Assembly (NCBI GenBank): GCA_000934455.1
Contig: KN883648.1
Span: forward strand, 71,635 to 105,743
Direction of reading: 5' to 3'
From: Apostichopus parvimensis
Lineage: Eukaryota > Echinodermata > Holothuroidea > Aspidochirotida > Stichopodidae
Length of the DNA: 34,109 nt
The translations under genes were made by a program, and so were the position numbers. Below the pieces are notes generated by a model that did no database searches, had not been told where the DNA came from, and saw only the letters and a list, made by a program, of their open reading frames with translations. Positions 13,701 to 25,700 of this stretch are shown in pieces; the first letter of the stretch is position 1; the number at the start of each line of letters is the position of its first letter.

Positions 13701-16700
13701 GGAATAATAAACTAACAGGTTATTTTCTGGTACCCAAATGTCCTTTAATCAGAGAGTCTAGGCCTATGGCATACCATCTGTTTGTAATAAATTTGGAATT
13801 AAGTGCACCTATTTTGCAAAATCCTTTTTCACTTTGAAGTTTATACCTTGAATATCATAATTCACCGTGAAATTTATGGTGGAAATATCAAATTTATCTT
13901 TTCCGATACTTTCATCTATAATTTATCGGTACAGTATTTTTTCCACCAGATTATGGACTTGTCAACAAGGTATAGTCTGTATGATCATTAAACTGTTAAA
14001 TTTTGTTTTGACCTTTGTCTTTCTATTCAGGCTCCTTCGACCGTCTACAGCAAACACGAGAATCCAAAATACGGGCATCTGAGGGACAGATGGATGGTGT
14101 TCTCCGAGAGGCTCACCGTGGGAAAGATTCTCTTCTCCGGTGAATTTTCCTACGTATGCGAGGGCATGCTTACAAAGGACAATACGGACAGGAGCGGTGT
14201 CAAAGTAGCCGTGAAAACAATCAAAGGTGCGTCGAAGTCCAGAAGTTGTGCATTTATACCTTAACGGACCTGTCCACTGTGCAGGGTATACTCAACACAA
14301 GTTTGACAGTCACAAGTGGTTTGGAGGGGGTGGGGGAGAGGGTGGGGAATGCAAGGATCAGACAATGTTCAATAGAGTTGTAGTTGACATTTGTGGTGGA
14401 ACCACAACAGAGTGAAAATTAATCAAAATTAGTTGCCCAGACACCCTCCCCTCCCCTTCCTCTACTGGTATCAGGAGCCATCCTCTGAGACCATACAGTA
14501 GTCACACAAATTTGAGTGGTTATTCATAGCAATATTTCATATCTGTGGAATATTTTTTAAAAGATAAAGATTTATGTGATATTTATCTATCCTTCCACCT
14601 GCATTCCGACTCAATGATCAGATGAATCTTCTTACAACACTGAACATTTCTACAGCACTGAAAATTGGTCTGATGCCCTCTCTCATAGATCCCAATCTCA
14701 AATTTGTGATGGGGGTCCCTACAACTGTGTTTTCTTGACCTTTTCAAAAGTTGAATTGTATCCATTAAGACTCCACCAGTGGTGCTATTGTACAGATCTT
14801 AATGTGAATGTCTCATCATGATAATATTTTTTGGCTAAATGTAAATGAGGAATAAATGAATGATGAACAGCTGTGTAAAATTAAGGGAATTCTCTCATCT
14901 ATAAACGTCAGTGTGAGTTATAGTCGTCCACCTACAAATTAACAACTCCAACATTTCAGGATATGGAAGATGGAATAACAGTGTTCATTACCACGTATAG
15001 GCTAGTATAGGTTAGTATAGGCAATTAGTACAGATTCATCAGACAGAAGCTCAAATTCTAGCAAACTGGTAACACAGGAGGAGAGCATATAATGCCATAA
15101 GTATTATACTTTCAAGGCATTAATTGATTTAATTGATTAAAGGCATTGAAGACTCGCCCCAAACCGTGTGCCGGGCTCTGAAAAAGTTAACTTTCCTTTG
15201 CTTGCAAGTGAATTTTTCTGCTTGTCGCTACAAAATGCAGACAGTAATGAAACGTGATACCTTGTTATCTTTAGCTGGACCTGAGATGTCCATCCCTGTA
15301 CCGTTTTTACACTGTGCTGTGGGTATTGACCACAGCTGTATGTACTGACTGTACACTAGTGTCTAATTACCGACGGTAGCAAGCTGTGTGCGTATTTTCT
15401 GGGATCCATGGTGGTGTCTAACACTTCTGTTACACCTCATTCGAAACTAGGTCAGATTACCGGCATTAGACGTTTCTTTTTGCGCGAGTCTTCACACCCT
15501 TTAAATTGATGTATGTTCCAGGTAAGGTCATACACCTAAATGTATTTGTAAGGAACTCTTTCTGCTATACCAGTTTAAGGTTAGCATGCATGTTAATTAC
15601 CTGATATTATTATTATTATTTATTTATTTTGTAATAAGTACTTCTACAGTATCACGGAAACCTTTGGTAGCTTTGATCAAGGGGAATATGTGTGGAAGGT
15701 GTTGGGGATGGTTTACCATACAAGGGAAAACAAGAACATTTTATATGGAATACCTGCATATGTTTCAAGTTGTCTTGTGCCATATGTATTCTAATATTTC
15801 TTGCATGGTCGTACAAAGTTTGCAGAGGTACCATCCTTTTCTTTTACAGACCCCCGTGACAAACTATCGATGGAAGAATTGAGAACAGAATTTGAGGTTC
15901 TGGGAAATGTAGGAAGACATCCTAACATAATCTTTCTGATGGGAATTTGTTTCAAACTCATCGATGAACAGAGTAAGTATTGCATCGATTACAAATGACA
16001 ATGCTTTGTTAATAAAGGGGAAGGATGGGGGTGGGGGGGAAGATGGGAGCTGGGCAGAGGGAATGGTAGGGGGCACATGAGAGTCTGAAAGCAAGTTGTT
16101 GTTCATCAGTACTCTAACTCCTTTACCATATATCTTCTCTGTTAATTGACTTTACTGGTTGAAGGTTTAGTACAGTTTGTTATGTATGAAAGTCCCTTTT
16201 GGCGTTCCTGCCTCTCGAAATACATCATGGCCGCTGGCCCAACGTAGTCTACTTCTCCCGACTCATTATTATAAATATTGGACCCACATACCCAACATTT
16301 GGCGACGAGGATGGGATACTCAAAAGAAGAAAGTTATAGAGAACATAATAATGACATCTGAGGGGAATTCCACTGAGGATTCACGCCAAATTTCGTCTGC
16401 AAACATACAGATGACACAAGCTTTCTTACCACCTTTCAATACAACGTATGACGGCGAGGAAGACTGGGACTGCTACGTTGAACGGTTTCAACTGTTCTTA
16501 ACGGCCAATGGACTAGACATGGCAAACTGCGACAACAACGCACGTGTAATTGCTATGTTTTTACACGCACTGGGAGCAAGGTTTTATGCAATTGTCAGAA
16601 ACCTAGTTGCGCCATCAAAGCCAACGGATAAATCGTACATGGAGTTAAAGACTACACTTCGTAAACACTTGAAATCAACACCGATGGTAGTTGCCGAGCG

Positions 16701-19700
16701 ACGTAAATTCCTACGGCAAGATCAACACCCGGGTGAGTCCACAGCTGATTATGTTGTGCAATTGAAACAACTAAGCCTAAACTGCAGTTATGGTGACAAG
16801 CTAGATGAAAACCTACGGGACAGGTTTATAAGTGGGTTACGGGAAGAACCTACAGCATTGAAGCTCATGGAAAAAGTGAGTGAAAAGGACACATTTACGT
16901 TTAACCAAACTGTGGAATTTGCGTTATCACGTGAAAGCACATTCGAGGGTGCAAGGGCTATGAGGAGTGCAACGACTTCTGCAAGTCCAATGACTAACGT
17001 AAATACTGTACAATGTAAACAAGGGCCTATCAAGGCGAGTACAAGACGATGCTATCGGTGTGGGAGAAACCATAATTCGAATGAATGCTGGTTCAAGAAC
17101 ACAAAATGCAGAAAATGCAGCAAGATCGGACATATCGAGCGAGTGTGTCGGTCGAAGAGTAGTCAACCGGAGAATTGGAGAAAGCAACAAAGTCATCAAA
17201 AGAAGGAAAATAAGCAGTCGGATTCTGGATATCATGAAACCAAATCGAAGACTGTAAACAAACTGGATGATAACATGGAGGTGCAGAGGGCAGCTTCTAA
17301 TGGTGGACAATCTGAGTCATATAACTATACTATGTTTAAGCTTAATGAAGGTAAGGCAATGAATAACGATAACAGTGCCATATATGTGCCAATTGAGATT
17401 GAAGGAAACATTGTGAACATGGAGATTGATACGGGATCCGGGGTTTCAATAATTCCTGTATCGTATTATGAGAAATATTTGAAACATATTCCATTGCTAC
17501 CAGGGGATAAGCAGTTCACAAGTTTTACAGGACAATCTGTTAACCCATCGGGTAAGGTTTATGTCAATGTTTAGTATGGTAATTATGAGAGTAAACTCAG
17601 GTTGTATGTTGTAGAATGTACAGAGTTCTATCTACTGGGGAGAGAGTGGCTTAGCATGATACCATTAGATTGGAAGTCATTATTCAGGCCTATCAAACCA
17701 GACAGGGTACTTAAAGTTAGTGACTTGGAACAAGTCATTGACAAGCACAGAGAGCTTTTTGATGATAGCTTAGGTAAACTATCAGAGGCAAAAGCTAAGA
17801 TAGTGTTAAGAGAAGAGACTCAACCAGTGATGAGGAAACCGCACAGGGTTCCTTATGCATTAAAGGCCCAGGTTGAAGCAGAATTAGTCAGATTACAGAA
17901 GAACGGGGTGCTCACTCCAGTGTCTCACAGTGAATGGGGTACAAGTATTGTAGCCGTGCCTAAGAAAGATGGCTCAGTAAGGTTATGTGGAAATTATAAA
18001 AACACAGTCAATCCCTTGCTAAAAGCAGTAGCACCACCGGCTATTAATGTTGATGATATCCTAGCAAACCTGTGTGGGGGTGTAGTATTCTCTAAACTTG
18101 ATTTGGCTCATGCCTATAATCAGATGGAGTTGGATGAAAGTTCTAAACAATTTCTAACTTTGTCTACACACAAGGGTTTGTTTCAACAGAATAGATTGGT
18201 ATTTGGTATCACAACTGCACCAGCCATTTGGCAGTCTGCAATTGAACAAGTTTTGCAAGGCCTGCCGGGTGTGCAAGTTTACCTAGATGATATACTTGTA
18301 ACAGGTAGAACAAAGGAAGAGCATTTGAGCAATTTAGATCAGGTGTTGGCAAGGCTAAAAGATAGAGGTCTTAAGTTAAAGGAAGAGAAATGTGATTTTC
18401 TCAGAGAATCTGTGCATTTTTTAGGTCATGTGATTGATGCACATGGGATGCACAAGTCAACAGCCAAGGTTGATCAGACCAATGCGATGCCAGAACCAAC
18501 TGATATTGGTCAATTGCGTAGTTACTTAGGTATGCTTAACTACTACCGGAAGTACTTACCTAACCTAGCAACGGTACTCACACCGTTGACAGTTCTCTTA
18601 GAGAAAGGGCGTAAATTTGAATGGACTACAGAAGCAGCAGAAGCATTTGAAACTTCTAAGCTAATGCTGAGTAATTCAGGGTTTTTGGTTCATTTTGATC
18701 CTTCTTTGCCAATCACAGTAGCCACGGATCCGAGTCTGACAGGAGTAGGCGCTGTCCTATCTCACGTGTATCCAAATGGTGATGAAAGACCAATTCAGTT
18801 TGCGTCACGATCACTAACTAAGGCAGAGCAAAATTATCCACAAATGGAAAGGGAAGCATTAGGGATAATCTTTGCACTTAAAAAATTTCACATGTTTGTA
18901 TATGGGCGTAAATTTACCTTAATTACAGACAACAAGCCGCTTACAGCACTGTTTGGTCCTAAGAAAGATTTGCCAACACTAGCTGCAGAGCGCATGCTAA
19001 GATGGGCTATATTTCTAGCTGGATTTGATTACGACATCAAATACCGCAACACGAAAGATAATGGAAATGCAGATTGTCTTTCCAGGTTGCCAGAGCGCGG
19101 AGAAACCTTACAGGAGAATGTTGATATGGTATCTGTGTGTCACGCAGATGTCCTTCCTTTTTCACGAGAGGACATACGTAATCACACACGCAGAGACCCT
19201 ACACTGTCTAAAGTAGCTAGGTACACTTTAGATGGATGGCCTACCAAACTATCTGAAGAGGAAGGTAGCTTGAAACCTTTCTATGATAGAAGGCAAGAAC
19301 TAACCCTAGAACAAGGAATGTTAATGTGGGGTATGCGTATTATTGTTCCTTCCAAGTGTCGAAGCGCCATACTTCGCGAGCTACATGAAGGTCATATAGG
19401 GATAGTTAAGATGAAATCAGTGGCCCGAAGTTATATTTGGTGGCCAGGAATTGATGCGCAAATTGAGAAAAGTGCTGCATCATGCGAAACCTGCCAGGTT
19501 GTCCAAAATAACCCTAAGTTAGCTCCATTACATCCATGGATACCTGCATCCAATCCATGGGAGCGAATCCATATTGACTTCGCAGGTCCCTTCGAAGGCT
19601 TAACTTACATGGTCATTGTTGATGCCTATTCGAAATGGCCGGAGGCATTTATTATGAGTAGTATTTACGTCAGAGCGTACAATATCAGTACTGCGTACAA

Positions 19701-22700
19701 TCTTTGGTAGATATGGATTGCCTCAAATCTTAGTGACTGATAATGGTAGTCAATTCACTTCAGAAGAGTTCCAGGAATTTGTGAAAGCAAATGGCATAAA
19801 GCACAAATTCAGCACGCCATACCATCCAAGTACGAACGGACAGGCAGAACGGTTTGTGCAGTCTCTGAAACAAGCCATCCGTTCATCCAAACTAGACAGT
19901 GGTTCACCCCAGGCAAAACTGGATAGATTTTTGATGGCATATAGAAATGCATCTCATTCAGTTACAGGGGAGACCCCTGCTATGTTATTTTTAAAGAGAT
20001 CACTTCATATTAGATTGGATAATCTCAGACCTAATCTTAATATCAGGTATAAGGATCAGTTATATGATCAAGCTGGTTATCATGCCAAAAGAGCTCAGAC
20101 AAGAGAGTTCTGTGGACATGACTTGGTTCTAGTTATAAACTATATGGGGAAGACAAAATGGGTGCCAGGTACTATTTTAAGTAGGGAAGGCCCACTGAAC
20201 TATCAGGTCAAAGTAGACAATGGTATTTGGAGGAGACATGTAGAGCAGATTATCCCAAGGCCAGAATCCACAAGTCTGGAAGAACATCCTAACAGGTCAT
20301 TTGATAGTGATTCAGACAGGTCATTTGAGTTGACTCAAGGTCAAGGGGTAACTAGAATATTGAATCCAAATCAATCAAGTGTATTGGGAGACACTCAAAA
20401 TTCTGAGTCTAAAATTGAAACTCCAACACCGCCTAAACCAGATAAGGGATTAGATGAAGATCCATTATTGGATTGTGATTCTAGCCGGAGTAAAGTTATG
20501 GTGAAATCTGATAAGTCAAATTCACAAGACAGAGTTAGTTCAGAAGTACAAGTTCAGATTAGTCCAAGGGTAGAACTTAGAAGGTCAACCAGACTCAGGA
20601 AGCCTAGGAAAATATTTACTCTGAAAGTGGGTACTTTGTCACTTTGGAAGCGTTGGTGATATATCTAGAACAGAAAACATTTAATCATATTGATAAGTAA
20701 CTGTATAAATGTTAGATGTTATATAAGAGGAAAAATAAACACGTTTGAAACTTTAGGATAAACATCCATCTTGATAGAAATGTATTTAAGATCAAAAGTC
20801 TACATAATTACATGCATGACAGTCATAAAGGTTATAATGACAAAGATATTGTTTTGATTTAGTATGGGAGAGTTGTTATGTATTGAAGTCCCTTTTGGCG
20901 TTCCTGCCTCTCGAAATACATCATGGCCGCTGGCCCAACGTAGTCTACTTCTCCCGACTCATTATTATAAATATTGGACCCACATGAGATATTACCCATA
21001 TATGTGTATGTGTTCAGCTACTCCCCTCCTCTCTTACCTGTCTGCCCATAACATATGCACTCTTTTTTCCAAAATTGGTAACAGTTTTTGCAATGTACCC
21101 CCAGGTACCCATGTGTGTGTGTAATGATATGTTTGACACTGTTATGTGAAGAAACTATCAAAGAACATATTTTCAAGCTCAGGTGTGTTTGTCAACAAGG
21201 TTATGTTCTTCTACTTCAAACACGGTAATTGTAACAGCTGCAAATTATTTTTTCAGCTTTTTTTAATAAATGATTTAATTATGCAAAACATAGCTAGACC
21301 TCTATGTGGTATTTGAAAAGTAAATAACTTCATTTGAAAATGTGCCCATTAATACCACTTCCATAACAGTTTCCCTGCATTTTCCGGGCATTTTATTTGG
21401 CTCTCGTGGTAGATCACTGGATATTTGAGCTGAGGAAGTTACTTTTCCAAGCTTGTGTCCTTTGCTAGGCTCGGCGAGTTGATTACGTCACACACATGCT
21501 AATGTAACAGACTAATAACCTTGAAAGGTGCAGAAGTGGCCAGTGGCAAAAAATGAACGTCAGTCTTACTAAAGGGCGGATTTTCATATGTTTGCATAGA
21601 ATTGTGTGACGAAATGGATACAAATGTTGCATTATTTGTCAACAGGACAGATGTGCTTAGTGCTGCAGTACGTATCGAGGGGTGACATGTTGCGTATCTT
21701 AAGACGCTGTCGAAGCCGTCGTAGGGACCAGGGTCCAGTGGAGCCCTTGCCGCCCCACGAACTTCTCTCCTTTGGTATGGATGTTGCTAAGGGCATGAGA
21801 CATCTCAGCACATACAAGGTAAAATAAAGACGAGTCATCAGGTGTCCTCGAGATATGGGAAACAATACTTGGTTGTTGGGTGCATAGGCGTAGGAGGCTG
21901 GGGGGCTGCAGCCCCCCAACCAAAAATGTTTGTGAAAATTCGGGCAATATGCTGAGAATTTTTCGGGCACCTACTGAAAGAAGAATAATTTGCAATGTGT
22001 TTTTCAATGGTTAAACTTATATTATTATTATCATTATTATTGTAACGACTTGCCCCCAAATTTAACCAATATGGAAGGGTAATAACACAGAAAATGATTG
22101 TATGTTATTGGCATGTGATGTAATAACCGATGAATGCCTTTATGGTATGTACATTAACATGTTGAACGTGCGCAGAGCACATGATTTTTTTTTTTTATAT
22201 TTTACGGGCAAGTCGTTACAGCCCCCCAAATCAAATAAGGCTCCTACGCCTATGGTTGTGTGAATTGTAACGCCAAAGCAACACTCTCTGCATATCATCT
22301 CAGCCTTAACAACCGTCTGTTTTCGACTGTTAAACTGAAATGGCAAGTTGCACAAATGACAGACAGGAATGGGGTTTACATTGTTTTTTTTTTACATCAT
22401 TTCAGGATATCTGATACGTCCTAAAATGTTATGAGAGCATTTATTACATAAAAAATAAGTACTGTCTAATTATGTGGAATCATGAATATAAATACCAGCT
22501 GTCAGTCCATGATTTAGCTCTCTCTCTAATTATAAACATTTATACCTATTTCTATCATCAGTTTGTACACCAAGCTCTATGTGCTAGGAATGTTGTGATA
22601 ACATTCAACAACAGGGCCAAGCTGTGCGACTTTGCATCATCTACCGTCGTTAAACATTTCGACGAGTTCATACCATTCCTGGAACCGAGGAAGGTAAGAA

Positions 22701-25700
22701 AAATTTATATCTGTAATCTTTTCTTCGTAATTTTTTGGCCATTAAAATTTCAAGATATTTACAATTAGCTAAAACATTAGAAATGTGGAATCGATGTCTA
22801 ACAAAGATATATATTTGACAATGGATAAGAGCTTCGCATCTGTCTGAACTAGTTGTGTAACACTTACCTTGTAGCTTTGGCTACCCCCTCCATCTAAAGG
22901 AAGAATCTATGTGGTTTTGATTACATGTAACTAGCAAATTGCAAATGAGGCTTATTGAATCTAGTAATCAGTTGAATTTTTTTTGTCCCAATACTGGAAG
23001 ATAATAATGTTTTTCATCTGCGAATGTATGTAGCTGGCATATCTCTGAAGTTTTGTGTCAAAATGCTCTTGCCAAGTTTCACTTTTATTGAACGAAGGTT
23101 ACAGTCAGGTATGAGATGTTGTGGGAAATTCAATGCAATTATAGCTTTAAGATCACATTAGCTATGTGGATTCAATGAATGTTATCAAAGTAGTGTTGTT
23201 GTACTTCATACTACCAGGATTTAGGATGGAGATTTATAGCAACCCCCCCATCGCAAAACTAAGAAGCTCTTCTCCCCCCCCCCAGCCCCCTTCCGCCCAG
23301 TGATTAGACCATATTGGCCTTCCAATCTAATATTCTTGATCAGTTTTCGTTCAAAATCTGCTACCCCTAAATAGGCGGATGTTAGGTATTACATCCACAA
23401 AAGCAGATCATTTGTGAAAGTTTTTTCTTTTCAGTAAATGAGCAGGAATTGCTCTATTTTTCATCACAAATGCAGGTACTCAACCTTTTACAAATTCAAA
23501 ATTGGGATTATCATCTTAGAATGAAATGTTCCTATCAGAAATATAACAACTTTAGTCACTGCAACTGTAGTATTTAATCACCCTGCCTATAAACTGCAGT
23601 TTATAAGATTAAAGTAGGTCAAAGCTATAATAAAGTTTGTTTTAATAGCCTATATACATGAATCGGATTCACTTTCATTCATTTCTTGCATATAGGTATA
23701 CATGAGACGCTGGATGGCATACGAAGCAGTCGTCCACGGGAAATATTGCCTCAAGAGTGATGTGTATGTATTGGAGTCTATGTTTGAAATCTGCATAAGA
23801 AGATATTTTTTACAAGAAATTCAATAAATCTCAATTTGTAAAAAAAATTTTTTTAGGAATTCCCAAAAAGCCACTGCCATATAACATGAACTTATATTGC
23901 ATATGCATAAATATGTTGCATATATGCATGAGTTTCTGGAATGTTTCACCTTATTGTATATATCACAGTTAGCCTTAATAGTGAAGGTAAATCCCAAAGA
24001 AAAACTGCATTTCAAGGAACCAAAGAGTGAATTTTCCTTCTCATATAATCCTTTACAAAAAAGAAACATTTTCATTGGATACATGCCAGTACGGATGTAG
24101 ATAATTAGGTGAAAGTTTTTAGGTTTTGCACTCTTGGTCCAATTTTACCTTTATTTGTATAAAGAAACAGGCGTGTAGCCAGAATTTGTTCATGGGGGGT
24201 GTTTTGCTGGAGACTGACATGGGGGAGGGGTCTAAAAAATGGAATTTTAAGGCCTCTAGATGCAAAATGGTGCAATGTTTGAGCTCAAATAATGCAAAAG
24301 AATATTGATAATTATTTTGTGGAATAATTCTATTCACATCAGAAAAATGTAATCCTATATAAACTCAATTATTGATGCAAGGAAAATGCGAACCTAAAGA
24401 GATACCTTTCGCAATATATATAATTTACAAGCAACTAGGTTCAACTTCAACTCAAAAGTTTGAACTGTAAGAAGGATAATTTGGGGAATCAGAGATAATT
24501 GCGGACCTATAGAGTTCCCCTTCGTTTGGACTGTAGAAGTCTGTTGACAAGCAAACTGGGAACCCAAAGAGTTAACGGTACTGTCACATCATTGATTTTG
24601 GCATATTTGGTATCACGGTTCTCTTAGAGTCTCACTAAAAGTAAAGCTAAAATCCCATTAGTGCGATAATTTAGAGTTTGTATAAGTTGGGCATATACTG
24701 TAACGTGAGTCGTGATGATAGAGAAATTGTTACAGACGAAAGTCCAATCTTCTCGGCTTCTTCGCTAATTATAACTAGCGTATCTCTCCAAGTCACTGGT
24801 GTTTTCTGCATATAATTTTTGGGGCACTTGGGCCATGGGGAGTGTTTGAACACCCAAAACACCCCCCTTGGCTACGCGCCTGTAAAGAAACTTGATGAAG
24901 TTGATGAAATATGTCACATGGAACTTACAGTGTAAGGTCGATTCTGAAATCGTCTGTACTGTGTGGCTATTGACTGCATGATTAATGTACAAACATGTTG
25001 TTCAAAGTGTTTTTATCTAATTCTGACAGTATTGTGGTGGAAGTAATTAACAAGATATGCATGTAAAATTGTGGGTGAGGGTGGGGGGGTTGACACTATT
25101 GTGGTTGAATTAATGAACAAGATAATGAACAAGAACAAGAGCACAAAGTAATAATAATAATAATAATAAATGAGACTTATATAGCGCCAAATCAGTAGAC
25201 AAAAGTCACTGCTCAAGTTGCTTTACAAAGAAAGCAGATTAATTTACAAAAGAAAAAGTGAAAAGATGGGTCTTATGTAGTGGTTTTATGTTAAGTTAGC
25301 TGAATGTTTTAGAAAAGAAGCTCGCTCTATACATGTTATTCTAACACTTCTATATGCATGCAAGCTTGTGAATAATTTTTTTTTTTTATCCTTTTATTTC
25401 TTTTTTCATCTCTTTTAGATGGTCTTATGGTATTCTTCTATGGGAAATTGCAACATTAGGTAAGAAATAAGATGGTTTTTTGATGACTCCTAAACAAAGT
25501 GTTTGACAAAATTGATTGTATTTTTTCAGTTGATGATTCACTGTTCAACATTTCTTGTTTTTCTTTCTTGTTGGTTGCCTGTATAATGGATGGCAGTTTG
25601 ATCGTGTTTTTTTTTGGGGCTTTCTTTTTGATAATTTTTTGAGTGCAAAGGAATGTGAATGAAAGTGGTCATCAACGACCAAAACCTGCAATTGGTCAAA

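Larger units (their letters stand above)
11509..14030. other. Intron 6 (2.5 kb)
   Basis: It contains a SINE-like repeat (about 11735-11960), the 290-bp hAT-like element (12639-12928) and a GGGGGAGGGGTGGGGGG tract at about 13652-13668. The remainder is AT-rich and shows nothing recognisable. Confidence 0.75.
14227..15849. other. Intron 7 (1.6 kb)
   Basis: It contains a G-quadruplex-type tract (14326-14347) and the 366-bp inverted-repeat element (15138-15503). A TTTTCTTTTACAG acceptor closes it. Confidence 0.75.
16178..20984 (+). mobile_element. Ty3/gypsy (Mag/SURL-like) LTR retrotransposon
   Basis: It is 4807 bp long, in the same orientation as the host gene. Order: 111-bp LTR, primer site, gag with two zinc knuckles, protease, reverse transcriptase, RNase H, integrase, purine tract, 111-bp LTR. 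The RT-RNaseH-integrase order is that of Ty3/gypsy. Very short LTRs and gag-pro-pol in one frame fit the Mag lineage (family-level inference). The LTRs differ at two adjacent positions in 111, so the insertion is fairly recent. It is defective: a TAG at 17572-17574 within the protease and a one-base shift near 19664-19666 in the integrase. No target duplication is visible at the LTR boundaries chosen. Confidence 0.93.
15973..21645. other. Intron 8 (5.7 kb), retrotransposon host
   Basis: Without the 4.8 kb Ty3/gypsy element this intron would be about 0.87 kb. It also has a G-rich tract (16027-16073) and an inverted-repeat element (21331-21590). The acceptor is TTATTTGTCAACAG just before exon 9. 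Confidence 0.85.
23764..25418. other. Intron 11 (1.7 kb)
   Basis: It contains the 715-bp hAT-like element (24168-24882), a TAA microsatellite with a repeat tail (25149-25240) and a long T-rich acceptor tract. Confidence 0.8.

Noticed and set aside
16177..16350. Upstream extension of the gag frame
   Set aside because: It reads through the LTR and primer site; the ATG at 16351 is the sensible start.
22568..22576. The receptor gene as a decayed pseudogene
   Set aside because: All 14 exons keep frame and splice sites, the ectodomain cysteines are complete, and the kinase changes are confined to catalytic motifs.
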